DNA from: Siphonodentalium dalli
Taxonomy: Eukaryota; Mollusca; Scaphopoda; Gadilida; Siphonodentaliidae
Assembly (NCBI GenBank): GCA_032622095.1
Contig: CP136063.1
Coordinates: 10,209,814 to 10,273,813 of the forward strand
Direction: 5' to 3'
Length of the DNA: 64,000 bases
Shown here one piece after another: positions 20,808 through 35,800 of this stretch (the first letter of the stretch is position 1; each line of letters begins with the position of its first letter). Under the pieces are notes generated by a model. It searched no databases. It was not told the DNA's origin and was given only the letters and a program-made list of their open reading frames with translations. A program made the position numbers and the translations under genes.

Positions 20808-23800
20808 GTAATATATAATAATATTATAATTATTATAGTTGGATATATTTACACGTATACGTATCGGTGTGTGAGGGGTCTTAATATATAATAATATTAT
20901 AATTATTATAGTTGGATATATGTACACGTATACGTATCGGTGTGTCAAGGGTCTTAATATATAATAATATTATAATTATTATAGTTGGATATATTTACAC
21001 GTATACGTATCGCTGTGTGAGGGGTCTTAATATATAATAATATTATAATTATTATAGTTGGATATATTTACACGTATACGTATCGGTGTGTGAGGGGTCT
21101 TAATATATAATAATATTATAATTATTATAGTTGGATATATTTACACGTATACGTATCGGTGTGTGAGGGGTCTTAATATATAATAATATTATAATTATTA
21201 TAGTTGGATATATTTACACGTATACGTATCGGTGTGTCAGGGGTCTTAATATATAATAATATTATAATTATTATAGTTGGATATATTTACACGTATACGT
21301 ATCGGTGTGTCAGGGGTCTTAATATATAATAATATTATAATTATTATAGTTGGATATATTTACACGTATACGTATCGGTGTGTCAGGGGTCTTAATATAT
21401 AATAATATTATAATTATTATAGTTGGATATATTTACACGTATACGTATCGGTGTGTGAGGGGTCTTAATATATAATAATATTATAATTATTATAGTTGGA
21501 TATATTTACACGTATACGTATCGGTGTGTGAGGGGTCTTAATATATAATAATATTATAATTATTATAGTTGGATATATTTACACGTATACGTATCGGTGT
21601 GTGAGGGGTCTTAATATATAATAATATTATAATTATTATAGTTGGATATATTTACACGTATACGTATCGGTGTGTCAGGGGTCTTAATATATAATAATAT
21701 TATAATTATTATAGTTGGATATATTTACACGTATACGTATCGGTGTGTGAGGGGTCTTAATATATAATAATATTATAATTATTATAGTTGGATATATTTA
21801 CACGTATACGTATCGGTGTGTGAGGGGTCTTAATATATAATAATATTATAATTATTATAGTTGGATATATTTACACGTATACGTATCGGTGTGTGAGGGG
21901 TCTTAATATATAATGATATTATAATTATAATAGTTGGATATATTTACACGTATACGTATCGGTGTGTGAGGGGTCTTAATATATAATGATATTATAATTA
22001 TTATAGTTGGATATATTTACACGTATACGTATCGGTGTGTGAGGGGTCTTAATATATAATAATATTATAATTATTATAGTTGGATATATTTACACGTATA
22101 CGTATCGGTGTGTGAGTGGTCTTAATATATAATAATATTATAATTATTATAGTTGGATATATTTACACGTATACGTATCGGTGTGTGAGTGGTCTTAATA
22201 TATAATAATATTATAATTATTATAGTTGGATATATTTACACGTATACGTATCGGTGTGTGAGGGGTCTTAATATATAATGATATTATAATTATAATAGTT
22301 GGATATATTTACACGTATACGTATCGGTGTGTGAGGGGTCTTAATATATAATAATATTATAATTATTATAGTTGGATATATTTACACGTATACGTATCGG
22401 TGTGTGAGGGGTCTTAATATATAATAATATTATAATTATTATAGTTGGATATATTTACACGTATACGTATCGGTGTGTGAGGGGTCTTAATATATAATGA
22501 TATTATAATTATAATAGTTGGATATATTTACACGTATACGTATCGGTGTGTGAGGGGTCTTAATATATAATGATATTATAATTATTATAGTTGGATATAT
22601 TTACACGTATACGTATCGGTGTGTGAGGGGTCTTAATATATAATAATATTATAATTATTATAGTTGGATATATTTACACGTATACGTATCGGTGTGTGAG
22701 TGGTCTTAATATATAATAATATTATAATTATTATAGTTGGATATATTTACACGTATACGTATCGGTGTGTGAGTGGTCTTAATATATAATAATATTATAA
22801 TTATTATAGTTGGATATATTTACACGTATACGTATCGGTGTGTGAGGGGTCTTAATATATAATAATATTATAATTATTATAGTTGGATATATTTACACGT
22901 ATACGTATCGGTGTGTGAGGGGTCTTAATATATAATAATATTATAATTATTATAGTTGGATATATTTACACGTATACGTATCGGTGTGTCAGGGGTCTTA
23001 ATATATAATAATATTATAATTATTATAGTTGGATATATTTACACGTATACGTATCGGTGTGTCAGGGGTCTTAATATATAATAATATTATAATTATTATA
23101 GTTGGATATATTTACACGTATACGTATCGGTGTGTGAGGGGTCTTAATATATAATAATATTATAATTATTATAGTTGGATATATTTACACGTATACGTAT
23201 CGGTGTGTAAGGGGTCTTAATATATAATAATATTATAATTATTATAGTTGGATATATTTACACGTATACGTATCGGTGTGTGAGGGGTCTTAATATATAA
23301 TAATATTATAATTATTATAGTTGGATATATTTACACGTATACGTATCGGTGTGTGAGGGGTCTTAATATATAATAATATTATAGTTATTATAGTTGGATA
23401 TATTTACACGTATACGTATCGGTGTGTGAGGGGTCTTAATATATAATGATATTATAATTATTATAGTTGGATATATTTACACGTATACGTATCCGTGTGT
23501 GAGGGGTCTTAATATATAATAATATTATAATTATTATAGTTGGATATATTTACACGTATACGTATCGGTGTGTGAGTGGTCTTAATATATAATAATATTA
23601 TAATTATTATAGTTGGATATATTTACACGTATACGTATCGGTGTGTGAGTGGTCTTAATATAAAAAATAATATTATAATTATTATAGTTGGATATATTTA
23701 CACGTATACGTATCGGTGTGTGAGGGGTCTTAATATATAATAATATTATAATTATTATAGTTGGATATATTTACACGTATACGTATCGGTGTGTGAGGGG

Positions 23801-26800
23801 TCTTAATATATAATAATATTATAATTATTATAGTTGGATATATTTACACGTATACGTATCGGTGTGTCAGGGGTCTTAATATATAATAATATTATAATTA
23901 TTATAGTTGGATATATTTACACGTATACGTATCGGTGTGTCAGGGGTCTTAATATATAATAATATTATAATTATTATAGTTGGATATATTTACACGTATA
24001 CGTATCGGTGTGTGAGGGGTCTTAATATATAATAATATTATAATTATTATAGTTGGATATATTTACACGTATACGTATCGGTGTGTGAGGGGTCTTAATA
24101 TATAATAATATTATAATTATTATAGTTGGATATATTTACACGTATACGTATCGGTGTGTGAGGGGTCTTAATATATAATAATATTATAGTTATTATAGTT
24201 GGATATATTTACACGTATACGTATCGGTGTGTGAGGGGTCTTAATATATAATAATATTATAATTATTATAGTTGGATATATTTACACGTATACGTATCGG
24301 TGTGTGAGGGGTCTTAATATATAATAATATTATAATTATTATAGTTGGATATATTTACACGTATACGTATCGGTGAGTGAGGGGTCTTTATATATAATAA
24401 TATTATAATTATTATAGTTGGATATATTTACACGTATACGTATCGGTGTGTGAGGGGTCTTAATATATAATAATATTATAATTATTATAGTTGGATATAT
24501 TTACACGTATACGTATCGGTGTGTGAGGGGTCTTAATATATAATAATATTATAATTATTATAGTTGGATATATTTACACGTATACGTATCGGTGTGTGAG
24601 GGGTCTTTATATATAATAATATTATAATTATTATAGTTGGATATATTTACACGTATACGTATCGGTGTGTGAGGGGTCTTAATATATAATAATATTATAA
24701 TTATTACAGTTGGATATATTTACACGTATACGTATCGGTGAGTGAGGGGTCTTAATATATAATAATATTATAATTATTATAGTTGGATATATTTAGACGT
24801 ATACGTATCGGTGAGTGAGGGGTCTTAATATATAATAATATTATAATTATTATAGTTGGATATATTTACACGTATACGTATCGGTGTGTGAGGGGTCTTA
24901 ATATATAATAATATTATAATTATTATAGTTGGATATATTTACACGTATACGTATCGGTGTGTGAGGGGTCTTAATATATAATAATATTATAATTATTATA
25001 GTTGGATATATTTACACGTATACGTATCGGTGTGTGAGGGGTCTTAATATATAATAATATTATAATTATTATAGTTGGATATATTTACACGTATACGTAT
25101 CGGTGTGTGAGGGTCTTAATATATAATAATATTATAATTATTATAGTTGGATATATTTACACGTATACGTATCGGTGTGTGAGGGGTCTTAATATATAAT
25201 AATATTATAATTTTTAGAGTTGGATATATTTACACGTATACGTATCGGTGTGTGAGGGGTCTTAATATATAATAATATTATAATTATTATAGTTGGATAT
25301 ATTTACACGTATACGTATCGGTGTGTGAGGGGTCTTAATATATAATAATATTATAATTATTATAGTTGGATATATTTACACGTATACGTATCGGTGTGTG
25401 AGGGGTCTTAATATATAATAATATTATAATTATTATAGTTGGATATATTTACACGTATACGTATCGGTGTGTGAGGGGTCTTAATATATAATAATATTAT
25501 AATTATTATAGTTGGATATATTTACACGTATACGTATCGGTGTGTGAGGGGTCTTAATATATAATAATATTATAATTATTATAGTTGGATATATTTACAC
25601 GTATACGTATCGGTGTGTGAGGGGTCTTAATATATAATAATATTATAATTATTATAGTTGGATATATTTACACGTATACGTATCGGTGTGTGAGGGGTCT
25701 TAATATATAATAATATTATAATTATTATAGTTGGATATATTTACACGTATACGTATCGGTGTGTGAGGGGTCTTAATATATAATAATATTATAATTATTA
25801 TAGTTGGATATATTTACACGTATACGTATCGGTGTGTGAGGGGTCTTAATATATAATAATATAATTATTATAGTTGGATATATTTACACGTATACGTATC
25901 GGTGTGTGAGGGGTCTTAATATATAATAATATTATAATTATTATAGTTGGATATATTTACACGTATACGTATCGGTGTGTGAGGGGTCTTAATATATAAT
26001 AATATTATAATTATTATAGTTGGATATATTTACACGTATACGTATCGGTGTGTGAGGGGTCTTAATATATAATAATATTATAATTATTATAGTTGGATAT
26101 ATTTACACGTATACGTATCGGTGTGTGAGGGGTCTTAATATATAATAATATTATAATTATTAGAGTTGGATATATTTACACGTATACGCATCGGTGTGTA
26201 AGGGGTCTTAATATATAATAATATTATAATTATTAGAGTTGGATATATTTACACGTATACGCATCGGTGTGTAAGGGGTCTTAATATATAATAATATTAT
26301 AATTATTATAGTTGGATATATTTACACATATACGTATCGGTGTGTGAGGGGTCTTAATATATAATAATATTATAATTATTATAGTTGGATATATTTACAC
26401 GTATACGTATCGGTGTGTGAGGGGACTTAATATATAATAATATTATAATTATTATAGTTGGATATATTTACACATATACGTATCGGTGTGTGAGGGGTCT
26501 TAATATATAATAATATTATAATTATTATAGTTGGATATATTTACACGTATACGTATCGGTGTGTAAGGGGTCTTAATATATAATAATATTATAATTATTA
26601 TAGTTGGATATATTTACACGTATACGTATCGGTGTGTGAGGGGTCTTAATATATAATAATATTATAATTATTATAGTTGGATATATTTATATGTATACGT
26701 ATCGGTGTGTGAGGGGTCTTAATATATAATAATATTATAATTATTATAGTTGGATATATTTACACATATACGTATCGGTGTGTGAGGGGTCTTAATATAT

Positions 26801-29800
26801 AATAATATTATAATTATTATAGTTGGATATATTTACACGTATACGTATCGGTGTGTGAGGGGTCTTAATATATAATAATATTATAATTATTATAGTTGGA
26901 TATATTTACACGTATACGTATCGGTGTGTGAGGGGTCTTAATATATAATAATATTATAATTATTATAGTTGGATATATTTACACGTATACGTATCGGTGA
27001 GTGAGGGGTCTTAATATATAATAATATTATAATTATTAGAGTTGGATATATGTACACGTATACGTATCGGTGTGTGAGGGGTCTTAATATATAATAATAT
27101 TATAATTATTAGAGTTGGATATATTTACACGTATACGTATCGGTGTGTGAGGGGTCTTTATATATAATAATATTATAATTATTAGAGTTGGATATATTTA
27201 CACGTATACGTATCGGTGTGTGATGGGTCTTAATATATAATAATATTATAATTATTAGAGTTGGATATATTTACACGTATACGTATCGGTGTGTGAGGGG
27301 TCTTAATATATAATAATATTATAATTATTAGAGTTGGATATATTTACACGTATACGTATCGGTGTGTGAGGGGTCTTAATATATAATAATATTATAATTA
27401 TTAGAGTTGGATATATTTACACGTATACGTATCGGTGTGTGAGGGGTCTTTATATATAATAATATTATAATTATTAGAGTTGGATATATTTACACGTATA
27501 CGTATCGGTGTGTGAGGGGTCTTAATATATAATAATATTATAATTATTAGAGTTGGATATATTTACACGTATACGTATCGGTGTGTGAGGGGTCTTAATA
27601 TATAATAATATTATAATTATTAGAGTTGGATATATTTACACGTATACGTATCGGTGTGTGAGGGGTCTTAATATATAATAATATTATAATTATTATAGTT
27701 GGATATATTTACACGTATACGTATCGGTGTGTGAGGGGTCTTAATATATAATAATATTATAATTATTATAGTTGGATATATTTACACGTATACGTATCGG
27801 TGAGTGAGGGGTCTTAATATATAATAATATTATAATTATTAGAGTTGGATATATGTACACGTATACGTATCGATGTGTGAGGGGTCTTAATATATAATAA
27901 TATTATAATTATTATAGTTGGATATATTTACACGTATACGTATCGGTGAGTGAGGGGTCTTAATATATAATAATATTATAATTATTATAGTTGGATATAT
28001 TTACACGTATACGTATCGGTGTGTGAGGGGTCTTAATATATAATAATATTATAATTATTATAGTTGGATATATTTACACATATACGTATCGGTGTGTGAG
28101 GGGTCTTAATATATAATAATATTATAATTATTATAGTTGGATATATTTACACGTATACGTATCGGTGTGTGAGGGGTCTTAATATATAATAATATTATAA
28201 TTATTATAGTTGGATATATTTACACGTATACGTATCGGTGTGTGAGGGGTCTTAATATATAATAATATTATAATTATTATAGTTGGATATATTTACACGT
28301 ATACGTATCGGTGTGTGAGGGGTCTTAATATATAATAATATTATAATTATTATTGTTGGATATATTTACACGTATACGTATCGGTGTGTGAGGGGTCTTA
28401 ATATATAATAATATTATAATTATTACAGTTGGATATATTTACACGTATACGTATCGGTGAGTGAGGGGTCTTAATATATAATAATATTATAATTATTACA
28501 GTTGGATATATTTACACGTATACGTATCGGTGTGTGAGGGGTCTTAATATATAATAATATTATAATTATTATAGTTGGATATATTTACACGTATACGTAT
28601 CGGTGTGTGAGGGGTCTTTATATATAATTATATTATAATTATTATAGTTGGATATATTTACACGTATACGTATCGGTGTGTGAGGGGTCTTAATATATAA
28701 TAATATTATAATTATTATAGTTGGATATATTTACACGTATACGTATCGGTGTGTGAGGGGTCTTAATATATAATAATATTATAATTATTATAGTTGGATA
28801 TATTTACACGTATACGTATCGGTGAGTGAGGGGCCTTAATATATAATAATATTATAATTATTATAGTTGGATATATTTACACGTATACGTATCGGTGAGT
28901 GAGGGTTCTTAATATATAATAATATTATAATTATTACAGTTGGATATATTTACACGTATACGTATCGGTGTGTAAGGGGTCTTAATATATAATAATATTA
29001 TAATTATTGTTGTTGGATATATTTACACGTATACGTATCGGTGTGTAAGGGGTCTTAATATATAATAATATTATAATTATTATAGTTGGATATATTTACA
29101 CGTATACGTATCGGTGTGTGAGGGGTCTTTATATATAATAATATTATAATTATTATAGTTGGATATATTTACACGTATACGTATCGGTGTGTGAGGGGTC
29201 TTAATATATAATAATATTATAATTATTATAGTTGGATATATTTACACGTATACGTATCGGTGTGTGAGGGGTCTTAATATATAATAATATTATAATTATT
29301 ATAGTTGGATATATTTACACGTATACGTATCGGTGTGTGAGGGGTCTTTATATATAATTATATTATAATTATTATAGTTGGATATATTTACACGTATACG
29401 TATCGGTGTGTAAGGGGTCTTAATATATAATAATATTATAATTATTATAGTTGGATATATTTACACGTATACGTATCGGTGAGTGAGGGGTCTTAATATA
29501 TAATAATATTATAATTATTATAGTTGGATATATTTACACGTATACGTATCGGTGTGTGAGGGGTCTTAATATATAATAATATTATAATTATTATAGTTGG
29601 ATATATTTACACGTATACGTATCGGTGTTTGAGGGGTCTTAATATATAATGATATTATAATTATTATAGTTGGATATATTTACACGTATACGTATCGGTG
29701 TGTGAGGGGTCTTAATATATAATAATATTATAATTATTATAGTTGGATATATTTACACGTATACGTATCGGTGTGTGAGGGGTCTTAATATATAATAATA

Positions 29801-32800
29801 TTATAATTATTATAGTTGGATATATTTACACGTATACGTATCGGTGTGTGAGGGGTCTTAATATATAATGATATTATAATTATTATAGTTGGATATATTT
29901 ACACGTATACGTATCGGTGTGTGAGGGGTCTTAATATATAATAATATTATAATTATTATAGTTGGATATATTTACACGTATACGTATCGGTGTGTAAGGG
30001 GTCTTAATATATAATAATATTATAATTATTATAGTTGGATATATTTACACGTATACGTATCGGTGTGTGAGGGGTCTTTATATATAATAATATTATAATT
30101 ATTATAGTTGGATATATTTACACGTATACGTATCGGTGAGTGAGGGGTCTTAATATATAATAATATTATAATTATTAGAGATGGATATATTTACACGTAT
30201 ACGTATCGGTGAGTGAGGGGGCTTAATATATAATAATATTATAATTATTAGAGTTGGATATATTTACACGTATACGTATCGGTGAGTGAGGGGTCTTAAT
30301 ATATAATAATATTATAATTATTAGAGTTGGATATATTTACACGTATCCGTATCGGTGAGTGAGGGGTCTTTATATATAATAATATTATAATTATTAGAGT
30401 TGGATATATTTACACGTATACGTATCGGTGAGTGAGGGGTCTTTATATATAATAATATTATAATTATTATAGTTGGATATATTTACACGTATACGTATCG
30501 GTGTGTGAGGGGTCTTAATATATAATAATATTATAATTATTATAGTTGGATATATTTACACGTATACGTATCGGTGTGTGAGGGGTCTTAATATATAATA
30601 ATATTATAATTATTATAGTTGGATATATTTACACGTATACGTATCGGTGAGTGAGGGGTCTTAATATATAATAATATTATAATTATTATAGTTGGATATA
30701 TTTACACGTATACGTATCGGTGAGTGAGGGGTCTTAATATATAATAATATTATAATTATTATAGTTGGATATATTTACACGTATACGTATCGGTGTGTGA
30801 GGGGTCTTAATATATAATAATATTATAATTATTATAGTTGGATATATTTACACGTATACGTATCGGTGAGTGAGGGGTCTTAATATATAATAATATTATA
30901 ATTATTATAGTTGGATATATTTACACGTAACGTATCGGTGTGTGAGGGGTCTTAATATATAATAATATTATAATTATTACAGTTGGATATATTTACACGT
31001 ATACGTATCGGTGTGTGAGGGGTCTTTATATATAATTATATTATAATTATTATAGTTGGATATATTTACACGTATACGTATCGGTGTGTGAGGGGTCTTA
31101 ATATATAATAATATTATAATTATTATAGTTGGATATATTTACACGTATACGTATCGGTGTGTGAGGGGTCTTAATATATAATAATATTATAATTATTATA
31201 GTTGGATATATTTACACGTATACGTATCGGTGAGTGAGGGGCCTTAATATATAATAATATTATAATTATTATAGTTGGATATATTTACACGTATACGTAT
31301 CGGTGTGTAAGGGGTCTTAATATATAATAATATTATAATTATTATAGTTGGATATATTTACACGTATACGTATCGGTGTGTAAGGGGTCTTAATATATAA
31401 TAATATTATAATTATTATAGTTGGATATATTTACACGTATACGTATCGGTGTGTAAGGGGTCTTAATATATAATAATATTATAATTATTATAGTTGGATA
31501 TATTTACACGTATACGTATCGGTGTGTGAGGGGTCTTAATATATAATAATATTATAATTATTATAGTTGGATATATTTACACGTATACGTATCGGTGTGT
31601 GAGGGGTCTTAATATATAATGATATTATAATTATTATAGTTGGATATATTTACACGTATACGTATCGGTGTGTGAGGGGTCTTAATATATAATGATATTA
31701 TAATTATTATAGTTGGATATATTTACACGTATACGTATCGGTGTGTGAGGGGTCTTAATATATAATAATATTATAATTATTATAGTTGGATATATTTACA
31801 CGTATACGTATCGGTGTGTGAGGGGTCTTAATATATAATGATATTATAATTATTATAGTTGGATATATTTACACGTATACGTATCGGTGTGTGAGGGGTC
31901 TTAATATATAATGATATTATAATTATTATAGTTGGATATATTTACACGTATACGTATCGGTGTGTGAGGGTCTTAATATATAATAATATTATAATTATTA
32001 GAGTTGGATATATTTACACGTATACGTATCGGTGTGTGAGGGGTTTTTATATATAATAATATTATAATTATTATAGTTGGATATATTTACACGTATACGT
32101 ATCGGTGAGTGAGGGGTCTTTATATATAATAATATTATAATTATTAGAGTTGGATATATTTACACGTATACGTATCGGTGAGTGAGGGGTCTTAATATAT
32201 AATAATATTATAATTATTATAGTTGGATATATTTACACGTATACGTATCGGTGTGTGAGGGGTCTTAATATATAATAATATTATAATTATTATAGTTGGA
32301 TATATTTACACGTATACGTATCGGTGAGTGAGGGGTCTTAATATATAATAATATTATAATTATTATAGTTGGATATATTTACACGTATACGTATCGGTGA
32401 GTGAGGGGTCTTAATATATAATAATATTATAATTATTATAGTTGGATATATTTACACGTATACGTATCGGTGTGTGAGGGGTCTTAATATATAATAATAT
32501 TATAATTATTATAGTTGGATATATTTACACGTATACGTATCGGTGTGTGAGGGGTCTTAATATATAATAATATTATAATTATTATAGTTGGATATATTTA
32601 CACGTATACGTATCGGTGAGTGAGGGGTCTTAATATATAATAATATTATAATTATTACAGTTGGATATATTTACACGTATACGTATCGGTGTGTGAGGGG
32701 TCTTAATATATAATAATATTATAATTATTACAGTTGGATATATTTACACGTATACGTATCGGTGAGTGAGGGGTCTTAATATATAATAATATTATAATTA

Positions 32801-35800
32801 TTACAGTTGGATATATTTACACGTATACTAATCGGTGTGTGAGGGGTCTTAATATATAATAATATTATAATTATTACAATTGGATATATTTACACGTATA
32901 CGTATCGGTGAGTGAGGGGTCTTAATATATAATAATATTATAATTATTACAGTTGGATATATTTACACGTATACGTATCGGTGTGTGAGGGGTCTTAATA
33001 TATAATAATATTATAATTATTATAGTTGGATATATTTACACGTATACGTATCGGTGTGTGAGGGGTCTTTATATATAATAATATTATAATTATTATAGTT
33101 GGATATATTTACACGTATACGTATCGGTGAGGGGTCTTAATATATAATAATATTATAATTATTATAGTTGGATATATTTACACGTATACGTATCGGTGTG
33201 TGAGGGGTCTTAATATATAATAATATTATAATTATTATAGTAGGATATATTTACACGTATACGTATCGGTGTGTGAGGGGTCTTAATATATAATAATATT
33301 ATAATTATTATAGTTGGATATATTTACTCGTATACGTATCGGTGTGTGAGGGGTCTTAATATATAATAATATTATAATTATTATAGTTGGATATATTTAC
33401 ACGTATACGTATCGGTGTGTGAGGGTCTTAATATATAATAATATTATAATTATTATAGTTGGATATATTTACACGTATACGTATCGGTGTGTGAGGGGTC
33501 TTAATATATATTAATATTATAATTATTATAGTTGGATATATTTACACGTATACGTATCGGTGTGTGAGGGGTCTTAATATATAATAATATTATAATTATT
33601 ATAGTTGGATATATTTACACGTATACGTATCGGTGTGTGAGGGGTCTTAATATATAATAATATTATAATTATTATAGTTGGATATATTTACACGTATACG
33701 TATCGGTGTGTGAGGGGTCTTAATATATAATAATATTATAATTATTATAGTTGGATATATTTACACGTATACGTATCGGTGTGTGAGGGGTCTTAATATA
33801 TAATAATATTATAATTATTACAGTTGGATATATTTACACGTATACGTATCGGTGTGTGAGGGGTCTTAATATATAATAATATTATAATTATTACAGTTGG
33901 ATATATTTACACGTATACGTATCGGTGAGTGAGGGGTCTTAATATATAATAATATTATAATTATTACAGTTGGATATATTTACACGTATACGTATCGGTG
34001 TGTGAGGGGTCTTAATATATAATAATATTATAATTATTACAGTTGGATATATTTACACGTATACGTATCGGTGTGTGAGGGGTCTTAATATATAATAATA
34101 TTATAATTATTATAGATGGATATATTTACACGTATACGTATCGGTGTGTGAGGGGTCTTTATATATAATAATATTATAATTATTATAGTTGGATATATTT
34201 ACACGTATACGTATCGGTGTGTGAGGGGTCTTAATATATAATAATATTATAATTATTATAGTTGGATATATTTACACGTATACGTATCGGTGTGTGAGGG
34301 GTCTTAATATATAATAATATTATAATTATTATAGTTGGATATATTTACACGTATACGTATCGGTGTGTGAGGGGTCTTAATATATAATAATATTATAATT
34401 ATTATAGTTGGATATATTTACACGTATACGTATCGGTGTGTAAGGGGTCTTAATATATAATAATATTATAATTATTATAGTTGGATATATTTACACGTAT
34501 ACGTATCGGTGTGTAAGGGGTCTTAATATATAATAATATTATAATTATTATAGTTGGATATATTTACACGTATACGTATCGGTGTGTGAGGGGTCTTAAT
34601 ATATAATAATATTATAATTATTATAGTTGGATATATTTACACGTATACGTATCGGTGTGTGAGGGGTCTTAATATATAATAATATTATAATTATTATAGT
34701 TGGATATATTTACACGTATACGTATCGGTGTGTGAGGGGTCTTAATATATAATAATATTATAATTATTATAGTTGGATATATTTACACGTATACGTATCG
34801 GTGTGTGAGGGGTCTTAATATATAATAATATTATAATTATTATAGTTGGATATATTTACACGTATACGTATCGGTGTGTGAGGGGTCTTAATATATAATA
34901 ATATTATAATTATTATAGTTGGATATATTTACACGTATACGTATCGGTGTGTGAGGGGTCTTAATATATAATAATATTATAATTATTATAGTTGGATATA
35001 TTTACACGTATACGTATCGGTGTGTGAGGGGTCTTAATATATAATAATATTATAATTATTATAGTTGGATATATTTACACGTAAACGTATCGGTGTGTGA
35101 GGGGTCTTAATATATAATAATATTATAATTATTATAGTTGGATATATTTACACGTAAACGTATCGGTGTGTGAGGGGTCTTAATATATAATAATATTATA
35201 ATTATTATAGTTGGATATATTTACACCTATACGTATCGGTGTGTGAGGGGTCTTAATATATAATAATATTATAATTATTATAGTTGGATATATTTACACG
35301 TATACGTATCGGTGTGTGAGGGGTCTTTATATATAATAATATTATAATTATTATAGTTGGATATATTTACACGTATACGTATCGGTGTGTAAGGGGTCTT
35401 TATATATAATAATATTATAATTATTATAGTTGGATATATTTACACGTATACGTATCGGTGTGTAAGGGGTCTTTATATATAATAATATTATAATTATTAT
35501 AGTTGGATATATTTACACGTATACGTATCGGTGTGTAAGGGGTCTTTATATATAATAATATTATAATTATTATAGTTGGATATATTTACACGTATACGTA
35601 TCGGTGTGTGAGGGGTCTTAATATATAATAATATTATAATTATTATAGTTGGATATATTTACACGTATACGTATCGGTGTGTGAGGGGTCTTAATATATA
35701 ATAATATTATAATTATTATAGTTGGATATATTTACACGTATACGTATCGGTGTGTGAGGGATCTTAATATATAATAATATTATAATTATTATAGTTGGAT

